Shown here: one piece after another, positions 4,601 to 11,115 of the stretch | Numbering within the stretch: position 1 is the stretch's first letter | Layout of the letters: each line of letters starts with the position of its first letter | NCBI GenBank assembly: GCA_039028695.1 | Contig: JBCCHN010000148.1 | Span: 1 to 12,676, forward strand | Length of the DNA stretch: 12,676 bases | Reading direction: 5' to 3' | From: JANQKX01 sp039028695 | GTDB lineage: Bacteria; Pseudomonadota; Alphaproteobacteria; Kiloniellales; Kiloniellaceae | Position numbers and translations under genes: made by a program | Notes under the pieces: generated by a model | What the model was told of the DNA's origin: nothing | Database searches by the model: none | Seen by the model: the letters and a program-made list of their open reading frames with translations, nothing else

Positions 4601-7162
4601 TCAGCTCCGCGGGTTCAAATTCTCCGGATCATAGAGGGGCTCATAGCCCACGCCCGCCACCTCGACCGGATAGGTCTCGCCAAAGTATTCCATCTTGAAT
4701 TCCTTGCCCTTGATCGCCAGGGCGTGGGGCAGGTAGCCGAGTGCAATGTTCTTTCCGATGGTGGGGCCAAAGGCGATGGAGGTGGTGAAAGAATGGCGCC
4801 CCAGGCTGTCCACGATGGTCTCGCCGGTGTCTTTGTCCATGATCGGCAAGGTGCCCACGGGATAGCGGGCCACGCCGTTGGCATCCCTATTGTCGGTGAT
4901 CACAAAGGTGCAAAGTGTCGCCACCTGATGATCCAGCTCCCGTTGCGCCACATAGGCCGCCTTACCGACGAAGTCCGCTTCTTTCACCTTCGGGCGGGCC
5001 AGATCAGCCTCCAGCAGATTGTATTCGGTCAAGAGGTCGGCGTTCTGAAGGCGCAGGCTCTTTTCCATGCGGCGGGTGTTGGCATAGGTCTCGACTCCAA
5101 AGGCCATCACCCCTTGCGATTGGATCGCGTCCCACACGGCCAAGCCGTCGTCGTATTTCATGTGCAGCTCCCAACCTTGCTCGCCCACGTAGGAGATGCG
5201 AAAGGCGGCCACGGACTTGCCGACGATCTCCAACTGCTTGATCGAGGCAAAGGGGAAGTTTTCGTGACTCAGGCTGTCGGGATCGGCCACCACCTTTTGC
5301 AAGGTTGTGCGCGCGTTGGGCCCCCACAGGCCGATGGTGGTGAAATCGGTGGACACGTCGGTGACCTGGACGTCATAACCCAAATCCTCGGCCATGCGCT
5401 TCATATAGACGAAGTCCCGGTTGCCCGCGTCGGCGCCATCCACGAAGCGGTAACGGTCGGCCATGCGAAAGACCGTGAAGTCCGCTTTGACCATGCCTTT
5501 CTCGTCCAGGAAGTGAGTGTAGATGCCCTTGCCCACCTGATTGTCGCCGCCCACCTTGGCGACGCAGAGGTATTCCATGAAGGCCACGTGATCCGGGCCG
5601 GTCACGTCGTACATGGCAAAGTGGGAGAGATTGATCATGCCCACGTTGGCTGACATCTCCAGATGCTCCGCGTTTGAGACCCGCCAGAAATGCCGGTTGT
5701 CCCACTCGTTCTCACGGACCGGCACCTGGTTGCCGAACTTCTCCAAAAGGTGTTCGTTGCTGGCATAGCCGTGGGCCCGCTCCCAACCGCCCAGTTCCAT
5801 GAAGTAGCCGCCCAGCTCCTTTTCCCGCTCGTAGAAGGGGCTGCGCCGCACACCCCGACCGCCGGCAAAGGGCTCGCGGGGATGGACGGCCGGATCGTAG
5901 ATCTTCATGGCCGTCTCGGTGCAGCGCTCCTCGATGAACTTCTCTTCGGTCTGGAAGGGGTAATAGCGGGCGTAGTCGATGGCATGATGGTCGATTTCCG
6001 TGCGCCCGTCGGTCATCCAGTCGGCGATCAGCTTGCCCATGCCGGGGCCGTCCTTGACCCAGATGGCCACCGCATACCACAGGCCGCGCACATTCTGGCT
6101 TTCCCCGATGGAAGGACCACCGTCGGTGGTCACCTGCAGCAGGCCGTTGAAGGAACGTCTGTCATCGTAGCCCAGCTCGGTCAGGATCGGAGTCAGCTCC
6201 ATGGCCCGCTCCAGGGGCTCCATAACCTGTTCTAAATCCAAGTCGCGCTGGGAGGGGGAGAGGCGCGCTTCTGATTTGTCTTGCAGATCCCGCGGGTGGC
6301 ACAGGCGAGGCTCGCTCTGTTCGTAATAGCCCCACTCGATCATGCCCCCCTCGGTGGTCTTGGGATCGCCCGTGTCGCGCATGTAGGCGGAGTTACCCTG
6401 ATCCCGCAGCAAGGGATAGCCGATGTCCTTGCCCGTGCCGGCGAATTCCTCGTAGGGGCCGAACCACAGCAGAGGGTGGTCCACCGGCATGACAGGCAGA
6501 TCTTCGCCGGCCAGGGCTGCCGTCAGGCGTCCCCACAGGCCGGTGCAGATCACCACCTTGTCGGCCATGATTTTGCCCCGGGGAGTCTCCACCCCCTTGA
6601 TGTGATCGTCTTCGATGATCAAGCCGGTTACGGGTGTGTTGGCGAAGGCGGTCAATTTGCCGGTGGCCTCGGCCGCCTCGACCAGTTTACCGGCCACCAC
6701 CTGCGAGCGGGGGACGACGAGCCCGGCGTCCGGATCCCACAGGCCGCCCTGGATCAGATCTTCCTCGATGAGGGGGAATTTCTCCTTGATCTCGGCCGGG
6801 CTGACCAGGTGGGCGCGGGTGCCGAAAGCCTTGCCCGAGGCGACCTTGCGCTTAATTTCGTCCATGCGCCCGTCGTCGCCCACACGCGCCACCTCAAAGC
6901 CGCCCACTTTCGCGTAGTTACCCATCTTTTCATAAAAATCGATGGAGTAGAGTGTGGTCCAGCAGGTCAGGAAATCATGGGCCGTGGCGTAGCAAAAGTC
7001 CGAGGCATGGGCCGTCGAGCCCACGTCGGTCGGAATGCCCGACATGTCGATGCCGACGATATCGCTCCAGCCCCGCTCGATCAGGTGATGGGCCACTGAG
7101 GCACCGACGATACCGCCCAGTCCCACGATCACCACCTTCGCCTTTTCAGGAAAATCCGCCAT
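4601..7162 (-). CDS. Dimethylglycine/sarcosine dehydrogenase-like flavoprotein with GcvT folate domain
   Basis: An 853-residue two-part enzyme, close in length to dimethylglycine dehydrogenase. The N-terminal DAO-type FAD domain (about 1-390) starts with VIVGLGGIVG (G14, G16, G20) and has H52 in GSTAHASDF. This aligns with the histidine that binds FAD covalently in DMGDH and SARDH, where the motif is normally S/T-T-W-H, so the Trp before it is replaced by Ala here. A linker of FAO_M type (about 390-440) follows, then a GcvT domain (about 440-730) with D561 in VKADFTV, the position of the folate-binding Asp of T-protein, and SYVGEQGWELH. A GcvT C-terminal barrel (about 740-840) completes it. 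Such enzymes oxidatively demethylate N-methylglycines and capture the methylene group on tetrahydrofolate. The ATG is preceded by GGAGAAG. It is convergent with the GFA-like gene and divergent from the OsmC-like gene. The exact N-methyl substrate is not known. Confidence 0.88.
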   Translation of the reverse strand: MADFPEKAKVVIVGLGGIVGASVAHHLIERGWSDIVGIDMSGIPTDVGSTAHASDFCYATAHDFLTCWTTLYSIDFYEKMGNYAKVGGFEVARVGDDGRMDEIKRKVASGKAFGTRAHLVSPAEIKEKFPLIEEDLIQGGLWDPDAGLVVPRSQVVAGKLVEAAEATGKLTAFANTPVTGLIIEDDHIKGVETPRGKIMADKVVICTGLWGRLTAALAGEDLPVMPVDHPLLWFGPYEEFAGTGKDIGYPLLRDQGNSAYMRDTGDPKTTEGGMIEWGYYEQSEPRLCHPRDLQDKSEARLSPSQRDLDLEQVMEPLERAMELTPILTELGYDDRRSFNGLLQVTTDGGPSIGESQNVRGLWYAVAIWVKDGPGMGKLIADWMTDGRTEIDHHAIDYARYYPFQTEEKFIEERCTETAMKIYDPAVHPREPFAGGRGVRRSPFYEREKELGGYFMELGGWERAHGYASNEHLLEKFGNQVPVRENEWDNRHFWRVSNAEHLEMSANVGMINLSHFAMYDVTGPDHVAFMEYLCVAKVGGDNQVGKGIYTHFLDEKGMVKADFTVFRMADRYRFVDGADAGNRDFVYMKRMAEDLGYDVQVTDVSTDFTTIGLWGPNARTTLQKVVADPDSLSHENFPFASIKQLEIVGKSVAAFRISYVGEQGWELHMKYDDGLAVWDAIQSQGVMAFGVETYANTRRMEKSLRLQNADLLTEYNLLEADLARPKVKEADFVGKAAYVAQRELDHQVATLCTFVITDNRDANGVARYPVGTLPIMDKDTGETIVDSLGRHSFTTSIAFGPTIGKNIALGYLPHALAIKGKEFKMEYFGETYPVEVAGVGYEPLYDPENLNPRS

Positions 7163-7196
7163 GAGTCTTCTCCGCCCTATGTCCTAAGCCATAATC

Positions 7197-7225
7197 GAGT
7201 TTGCGGGTTCGAGACCGGCAAACTC
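7197..7225. repeat. Strong hairpin in the DMGDH-like leader
   Basis: GAGTTTGC (7197-7204) is exactly complementary to GCAAACTC (7218-7225). Inside, GGT (7206-7208) pairs with ACC (7214-7216) across one G-G mismatch, leaving a 5-nt loop. On the minus strand it would sit 34 nt before the DMGDH-like start codon, so it may act in the mRNA leader; as DNA it could be an operator. The plus-strand loop region TTCGAGA resembles a tRNA T-loop, but no tRNA body is present. Confidence 0.55.
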
Positions 7226-7236
7226 CCATGCCATTT

Positions 7237-7266
7237 TGGCCGACCATTTGTCTGTGGCCGACAATT
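7237..7266. repeat. Direct repeat TGGCCGACMATT, two copies 18 bp apart
   Basis: TGGCCGACCATT (7237-7248) and TGGCCGACAATT (7255-7266) match at 11 of 12 bases, with starts 18 bp apart. Their place in the divergent spacer suits paired half-sites for a transcription regulator of the DMGDH-like and/or OsmC-like gene. Confidence 0.5.
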
Positions 7267-7402
7267 ATCAGCGTCATTTTAGGGATACTGTCTAAGGAAC
7301 GACCGATCAAGCCGGACCAGCGTCTCGCGGGCATTCGTGGTCCCTTTGGGCCAAGGGTGTGGCGGTTTCGTCTTGCCGCTCGAAATGTTACGCTTTCCTA
7401 TA

Positions 7403-7409
7403 AAGGAGG
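7403..7409 (+). promoter_or_regulatory. Strong ribosome binding site that fixes the OsmC-like start
   Basis: AAGGAGG lies 5 bases before ATG 7415 and is a full match to the anti-Shine-Dalgarno sequence. It decides between this start and the in-frame upstream codon at 7337, whose extra 26 residues do not look like an OsmC N-terminus. Confidence 0.85.
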
Positions 7410-7414
7410 CTCAA

Positions 7415-7924
7415 ATGACACGGGATGCGAAGAGTCGAGACGCCCTGCTGCGCGTCAAGGATGTCTTTATCAAGCGGCCTCAAACAGCCATGAGTTCGAT
7501 CCAAGGCACGGCCGTGGTGGAAGAGGGCTTGCGGTGCAGCTTCACCCAAGGGGAGCACAGTGCGGTCATGGATTTGCCCGAGATCATGGGCGGCGATAAC
7601 GCGGGGCCCACACCGGGCTTTTTCGGCCGGGCCGGCATCGCCGGCTGTGTGTCCATCGGCATCAAGGAAGCGGCGATCATGGCCGGCCTGGCTTTTGACA
7701 GGGTCAGCGTGGACATCGAAACCGATTTCGATGATAGCGCATCCTTCGGCTTGGGTACGGCCAGTGCGGCCCCTCTGGAAACGCGCTTGACCATTCACAT
7801 CAAAACGGCGGTGCCCGCTTCGGAAGTTTCCGCGCTCATCGATCAGGTCCTGGGCCGGGATCCTTGGTTCTTGGCCCTGAGGGATGCCCAGGCAGTGAAA
7901 ACCCAAATCCAGGTTCAGGGCTGA
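7415..7924 (+). CDS. OsmC-like family protein, second redox cysteine absent
   Basis: A 169-residue protein of the OsmC/Ohr superfamily (PF02566), which includes thiol peroxidases that reduce organic hydroperoxides as well as members of unknown role. The family core is visible: a long central helix FFGRAGIAGCVSIGIKEAA carries C78, the position of the first redox cysteine, followed by beta strands VSVDIETDF and TRLTIHIKT. In active OsmC/Ohr enzymes a second cysteine lies in a C-terminal SCP/YCP segment. Here that place reads GRDPWFLALRD (about 146-156) with no Cys. The only other cysteine is C41 on an N-terminal strand, which is not the usual partner. Thus a peroxidase cycle of the standard kind is doubtful, and the protein may act differently or use another thiol. 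It stops 8 nt before the methyltransferase gene, so the two are probably cotranscribed. Confidence 0.8.
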   Translation: MTRDAKSRDALLRVKDVFIKRPQTAMSSIQGTAVVEEGLRCSFTQGEHSAVMDLPEIMGGDNAGPTPGFFGRAGIAGCVSIGIKEAAIMAGLAFDRVSVDIETDFDDSASFGLGTASAAPLETRLTIHIKTAVPASEVSALIDQVLGRDPWFLALRDAQAVKTQIQVQG

Positions 7925-7932
7925 GCGGCGCG

Positions 7933-8748
7933 ATGGAGTCGAAACTTCAGCTTCGGGTGCAGCGTTACGGCTGGGATGCGGCGGCGGCGATCTATGAACA
8001 AGAATGGGCGCAAAACCTTGCCCCGGCGCAAGAGGCCATGCTGGCCGCCAGTGACCTGCGCCCGGGCAATGACGTAATCGAAACGGCGGCGGGCACGGGG
8101 CTGGTCACCTTTGCCGCTGCGCGGGCGGTCGCACCCGATGGGCAGATTCTCGCGACCGATCTGTCGGGCGAGATGGTGGAACGGGGGGCGGCGCAAGCCC
8201 AGCGTCTGGGTCTGGACAACGTCACCTTTCAACGCATGAACTCCGAAGCCCTTGAAAGCGAGGAAGATCGTTTTGATCGGGCGCTCTGTTGCTTGGGCCT
8301 CATGTACATGCCGAACCCGGTCGTAGCCCTGTCGGAGATGAAACGGGTTCTTAAGCCGGGGGCGCGGGTCAGCGTTGCGGTCTGGGGTGAGCGCCGCAGG
8401 TGCGGCTGGGCGGAGCTCTTTCCCATTGTGGATGCACGGGTTCATTCCGAGGTGTGCCCCCTGTTCTTCGGTCTGGGGGCGTCGGGGGCTTTGTCGTCCG
8501 ATATGGAGGCTGCCGGCTTTTCCCGGATAGAGGAACAACGCCTCGACTTGTCCTTAGTGTTCGACGGCGAAGAGCGTGCCCTCGCGGCCTTGATCGATGG
8601 GGGCGCGGTCGCCCTAGCGACCAAGCGCTTCGACGCGGCGACCCGCCAGGCAGTAGACCAGGAGCTTTTGGCTTCCATCGCCGACTATCGCGAGGGCGAT
8701 CGCTTCACCATTCCCGGCGAGTTTGTCATCGCGAGCGCGTTTGCCTGA
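7933..8748 (+). CDS. Class I SAM-dependent methyltransferase (first copy)
   Basis: A 271-residue methyltransferase with the Rossmann-like fold. Motif I is VIETAAGTGLVTF (E50 to G56 holds the E-x-A-x-G-x-G SAM loop), D76 in ATDLSGEM is the acidic residue at the end of strand 2 that would bind the ribose, and the motif IV-V region reads RFDRALCCLGLMYMPN. A motif VI-type EMKRVLKPGARVSVAVWG follows. The C-terminal part (about 155-271) is a substrate-side region with WGERRRCGWAELF and is not diagnostic. The substrate is unknown; UbiE/Methyltransf_11-type members act on quinones, lipids or small molecules. I chose ATG 7933, 8 nt after the OsmC-like stop, over an in-frame upstream codon at 7864 that would overlap it. 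No strong ribosome site is seen, which suits translational coupling. Its end lies 10 bp from the stop of the convergent FMO-like gene. Confidence 0.83.
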   Translation: MESKLQLRVQRYGWDAAAAIYEQEWAQNLAPAQEAMLAASDLRPGNDVIETAAGTGLVTFAAARAVAPDGQILATDLSGEMVERGAAQAQRLGLDNVTFQRMNSEALESEEDRFDRALCCLGLMYMPNPVVALSEMKRVLKPGARVSVAVWGERRRCGWAELFPIVDARVHSEVCPLFFGLGASGALSSDMEAAGFSRIEEQRLDLSLVFDGEERALAALIDGGAVALATKRFDAATRQAVDQELLASIADYREGDRFTIPGEFVIASAFA

Positions 8749-8758
8749 CCCGACCGTC

Positions 8759-10021
8759 CTATTCGGCGGCCTGGGAGGTGCGATAGTCGAGGTATTTTCG
8801 TTGCGTGGCGATGTGGTCCGCGACGAACTTGGCATCGTGCCAGACCCCCCAAATGAAGGAGGATCCGCGCCGCGATTGCCAGGGCAGGCCCAGAAAGTAG
8901 ACTCCGGGTTCGCTGGAGACGCCCCGCTGATGCTGGGGCTGGCCATTTTGGTCGAAGGCATCCACCTTAAGCCAGCTGTAGTCCAGGGCATATCCCGTCG
9001 CCCAGAGAATTGAAGTGACACCCTCTTTTGCCAAATCCAGCTCGGCGAGGGGGTTGGCGACGCAGTTTGGGTCCGGGTCCATGTCCCGCGCCGTCGGTTC
9101 TTCGGGCAGATCCAGGCCGTTGCGGGCGATGTAAGTATCCGCCTCGTCCAGCAGGGACAGGTAGTTGGCGTCTCCCTTGGCAATATTCGCCGGCAGGTCG
9201 GGGGCGAAGGTCATGACGCCCTTGTTGTAGGACCGGGTCATGCCCACCAAGGTCATGCCACGATGGCCGAGGCGCCGGAAGTCCACCGTTTTGCCGCCCT
9301 TGGCTCCACTGACCGCAATGGTCACATGTTCGGTGCCGGGCGCAAGGGCGGCCAAGTCCCATTTGCCCAAGACGCCCAGCCACCATACGAAGTCCCGCCC
9401 CCGGTAGGCACGGGGCGGCCGGTCATGCGGGCCGACGGAGAGTAACACCTTGCGGCCCGCACTCAAGAGTTCATCGGCAATCTGCACGCCCGAAGAACCG
9501 GCACCCACCACCAGCACGGCACCGTCCGGCAAGAGATCCGGATTTTGATAGTCGTTGGAATGCAATTGGTGAAAGGGCGCATCAGCGGGAACGACAGGCG
9601 GGATGATCGGGCGCTGAAAGGGACCCGTCGCTGCGACGATGCTGTTGGCTTCGATCGTGCCCTCAGAGGTATCCACCCGAAAGCCGGCTTGCCCATCAAT
9701 CTTTTGCACCTGCTTGACCTCGACCCCGCAGCGGATAGGCGCGTCGATCATCTTGGCGTAGTCGACAAAGTAATCCGCCACCGCCTCTTTGGGAGCAAAG
9801 GCATCAGGCCCCACCGTGGGGAATTCCAGGTTGGGAAAGCGGTCGTGCCAGGCTGGGCCATTGGCCACCAGGGAATCCCAGCGTCCGGTGCGCCAGCGTT
9901 CGGCGATGCGGTCTCGCTCCAGCACCAGATGGGACAGACCGCAATTGCTCAGGTGCTCGCTCATGGCGATGCCCGCTTGGCCGGCGCCCACCACAAGAGT
10001 ATCTACTTTTTCCGCTGACAT
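8759..10021 (-). CDS. CzcO/FMO-like FAD- and NAD(P)-dependent oxidoreductase
   Basis: A 420-residue two-dinucleotide-fold flavoprotein of the COG2072 (CzcO, flavin-containing monooxygenase-like) group. The FAD motif GAGQAG is at 12-17 with E35 closing the second strand in LVLERDR; WDSLVANGPAWHDRFP is the FAD-side block next to it. The NAD(P) motif VVGAGSSGVQIADEL lies near 170-184, and ATGYALDY is the late FAD-contacting ATG motif. The FMO fingerprint FxGxxxHxxxY is altered: here it reads FHQLHSNDY, two residues shorter and without the Gly, so membership of true N-oxygenating FMOs (such as trimethylamine monooxygenase) is uncertain. The block GRDFVWWLGVLGKWD is a feature of a conserved but uncharacterised subgroup. 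The ATG has GGAGAA upstream. It is divergent from the second methyltransferase. The reaction (N-, S- or Baeyer-Villiger oxygenation) cannot be read. Confidence 0.84.
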   Translation of the reverse strand: MSAEKVDTLVVGAGQAGIAMSEHLSNCGLSHLVLERDRIAERWRTGRWDSLVANGPAWHDRFPNLEFPTVGPDAFAPKEAVADYFVDYAKMIDAPIRCGVEVKQVQKIDGQAGFRVDTSEGTIEANSIVAATGPFQRPIIPPVVPADAPFHQLHSNDYQNPDLLPDGAVLVVGAGSSGVQIADELLSAGRKVLLSVGPHDRPPRAYRGRDFVWWLGVLGKWDLAALAPGTEHVTIAVSGAKGGKTVDFRRLGHRGMTLVGMTRSYNKGVMTFAPDLPANIAKGDANYLSLLDEADTYIARNGLDLPEEPTARDMDPDPNCVANPLAELDLAKEGVTSILWATGYALDYSWLKVDAFDQNGQPQHQRGVSSEPGVYFLGLPWQSRRGSSFIWGVWHDAKFVADHIATQRKYLDYRTSQAAE

Positions 10022-10065
10022 AATTTTCTCCAGTGATCGTATCAGGCCTCTTTCTCATATCGACC

Positions 10066-10081
10066 AGGCACTTAGGCACTT
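10066..10081. repeat. Tandem 8-bp repeat AGGCACTT x2
   Basis: AGGCACTT is repeated head to tail at 10066-10073 and 10074-10081, and GGCACT occurs again at 10086-10091. The cluster lies 45 bp upstream of the FMO-like start, a plausible place for iterated regulator sites, though slippage is also possible. Confidence 0.5.
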
Positions 10082-10131
10082 AACGGGCACTGTAGGAAAG
10101 ATCGTTGGATCGGTAAAATATAAAAAATATC

Positions 10132-10144
10132 CTAATTGAATTAG
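10132..10144. promoter_or_regulatory. 13-bp palindrome CTAATTGAATTAG, operator candidate
   Basis: CTAATT and AATTAG flank a single central G. It sits near the middle of the divergent spacer, 110 bp before the FMO-like start and 95 bp before the methyltransferase start. Such AT-rich odd-length palindromes are typical of dimeric regulator sites; which regulator is unknown. Confidence 0.45.
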
Positions 10145-10239
10145 TATTTCTGATCTTTGCGGTTGCTTCTTCGCTCTGACATTTTTCGTGTTAGGTTTTT
10201 CATCGAAAGGATTTCGGAACAGCAACCGGAGACGCGGCA

Positions 10240-11064
10240 TTGGCGAGCAAGCCCCCTAAGGGAAAGGAAAACTACCTCCACGACTACGAAGGGGTTCTGA
10301 CCGCGCGGATCATTGGCCGGCGGAGCGCCCAGGTCCATGGGGCCTTCGTTCTGCCCTATCTTCGCGACGGGATGGCGCTCTTGGACTGTGGATGCGGGCC
10401 TGGCTCCATCACCATCGGCTTGGCTCAAGCGATCCCGCAAGGCCACGTGACGGGCATCGATCTGGCGCCGAGCCAAGTCAAAGCGGCCCGGGCGACCGCA
10501 TCGGTGCAGGGCGTGGGCAACGTGACCTTTGAAAGCTGTGATGTTTATCAGCTGCCTTTTCCGGATCGGACTTTTGACGGGGTTTTCAGCCATGCCTTGA
10601 TGGAACATATGAGCGACCCCTTGGCGGTTTTGAAGGAAATGCGCCGGGTTCTCAAACCCGGCGGCATTGCCGCCATTCGATCGATTGACTTAGGGGGCAC
10701 TGTCATCGCGCCCGAGGATGCCGCGGTGATCCGGGCCCATGACCTTTGGGTCCAATTCAGACGCTATTGCGGCGGCGATCCCCTGATAGGGCGTCGCCTT
10801 AGGGGCTGGCTGCGCCAAGGTGGGTTTTCCAAAACGATCGGGACCATGGCGAGCGAAACCTGGGGCACGGCGGAGCGATGTCAGGCCATCGCGAGCATTA
10901 TGTTGGATGAGTTCACCGGTCCCAGAATCACCAAGGCGGCTTTGCAAGAAGGTTGGGCCGATCAGGCCCGGATGGACGAGGCCGCCCAGGCTCTGAAAGA
11001 CTGGGGCGAGCATCCTGACGCCTTGATGTCGTATTTATGGGGCGAAGCGGTCGGCTGGAAATAG
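10240..11064 (+). CDS. Class I SAM-dependent methyltransferase (second copy, TTG start)
   Basis: A 274-residue UbiE/Methyltransf_11-type enzyme. Motif I is LLDCGCGPGSITIGLA (48 onward), D74 in VTGIDLAPSQ is the ribose-binding acid, ESCDVYQLPFPDRTFDGVFSHALMEHM is the motif II-IV region, and EMRRVLKPGGIAAIRSID is the post-core strand. The start is TTG at 10240, with GGAG at 10228-10231; there is no in-frame ATG or GTG upstream before a stop at 10192, and the next Met is residue 45, inside motif I, so TTG is well supported. The C-terminal half (about 130-274) has no recognised substrate domain. It differs from the first methyltransferase by motif and C-terminal sequence, so the two are not recent duplicates. 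It is divergent from the FMO-like gene and convergent with the AraC-type gene. The substrate is unknown. Confidence 0.85.
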   Translation: MASKPPKGKENYLHDYEGVLTARIIGRRSAQVHGAFVLPYLRDGMALLDCGCGPGSITIGLAQAIPQGHVTGIDLAPSQVKAARATASVQGVGNVTFESCDVYQLPFPDRTFDGVFSHALMEHMSDPLAVLKEMRRVLKPGGIAAIRSIDLGGTVIAPEDAAVIRAHDLWVQFRRYCGGDPLIGRRLRGWLRQGGFSKTIGTMASETWGTAERCQAIASIMLDEFTGPRITKAALQEGWADQARMDEAAQALKDWGEHPDALMSYLWGEAVGWK

Positions 11065-11115
11065 GGGGATCTCCGCTTGGACCGCGCGTACGATTTTGCT
11101 CAGTAATTCTGAAGT

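Larger units (their letters stand above)
7163..7414. promoter_or_regulatory. Divergent control region between the DMGDH-like and OsmC-like genes
   Basis: These 252 bp must carry the start signals for both divergent genes. They contain a strong hairpin nearer the DMGDH-like gene (7197-7225), a direct repeat (7237-7266), and a CCCTT/AAGGG hairpin (7342-7346 with 7353-7357) nearer the OsmC-like gene. No clear -35/-10 pair could be fixed by eye, and no gene is supported within it. Confidence 0.6.
10022..10239. promoter_or_regulatory. Divergent control region between the FMO-like gene and the second methyltransferase
   Basis: This 218-bp spacer is relatively AT-rich in its middle (about 10106-10160). 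It carries a tandem repeat (10066-10081) and a 13-bp palindrome (10132-10144). No acceptable gene lies in it. Confidence 0.55.

Noticed and set aside
4724..7099. Long plus-strand open frames opposite the DMGDH-like gene
   Set aside because: Their translations (rich in His, Val, Gly, Ala) are the usual antisense shadow of a GC-rich gene; no ribosome sites or domains.
7204..7225. tRNA 3'-end remnant suggested by GGGTTCGAGACC
   Set aside because: The T-loop-like bases are there, but no acceptor stem, anticodon arm or CCA fits around them, and the T-stem has a G-G mismatch.
8759..10021. Trimethylamine monooxygenase (Tmm) assignment for the FMO-like protein
   Set aside because: The FMO fingerprint is shortened and lacks its Gly, and the protein belongs by its other blocks to a CzcO-like subgroup; the amine-rich context alone does not justify the name.
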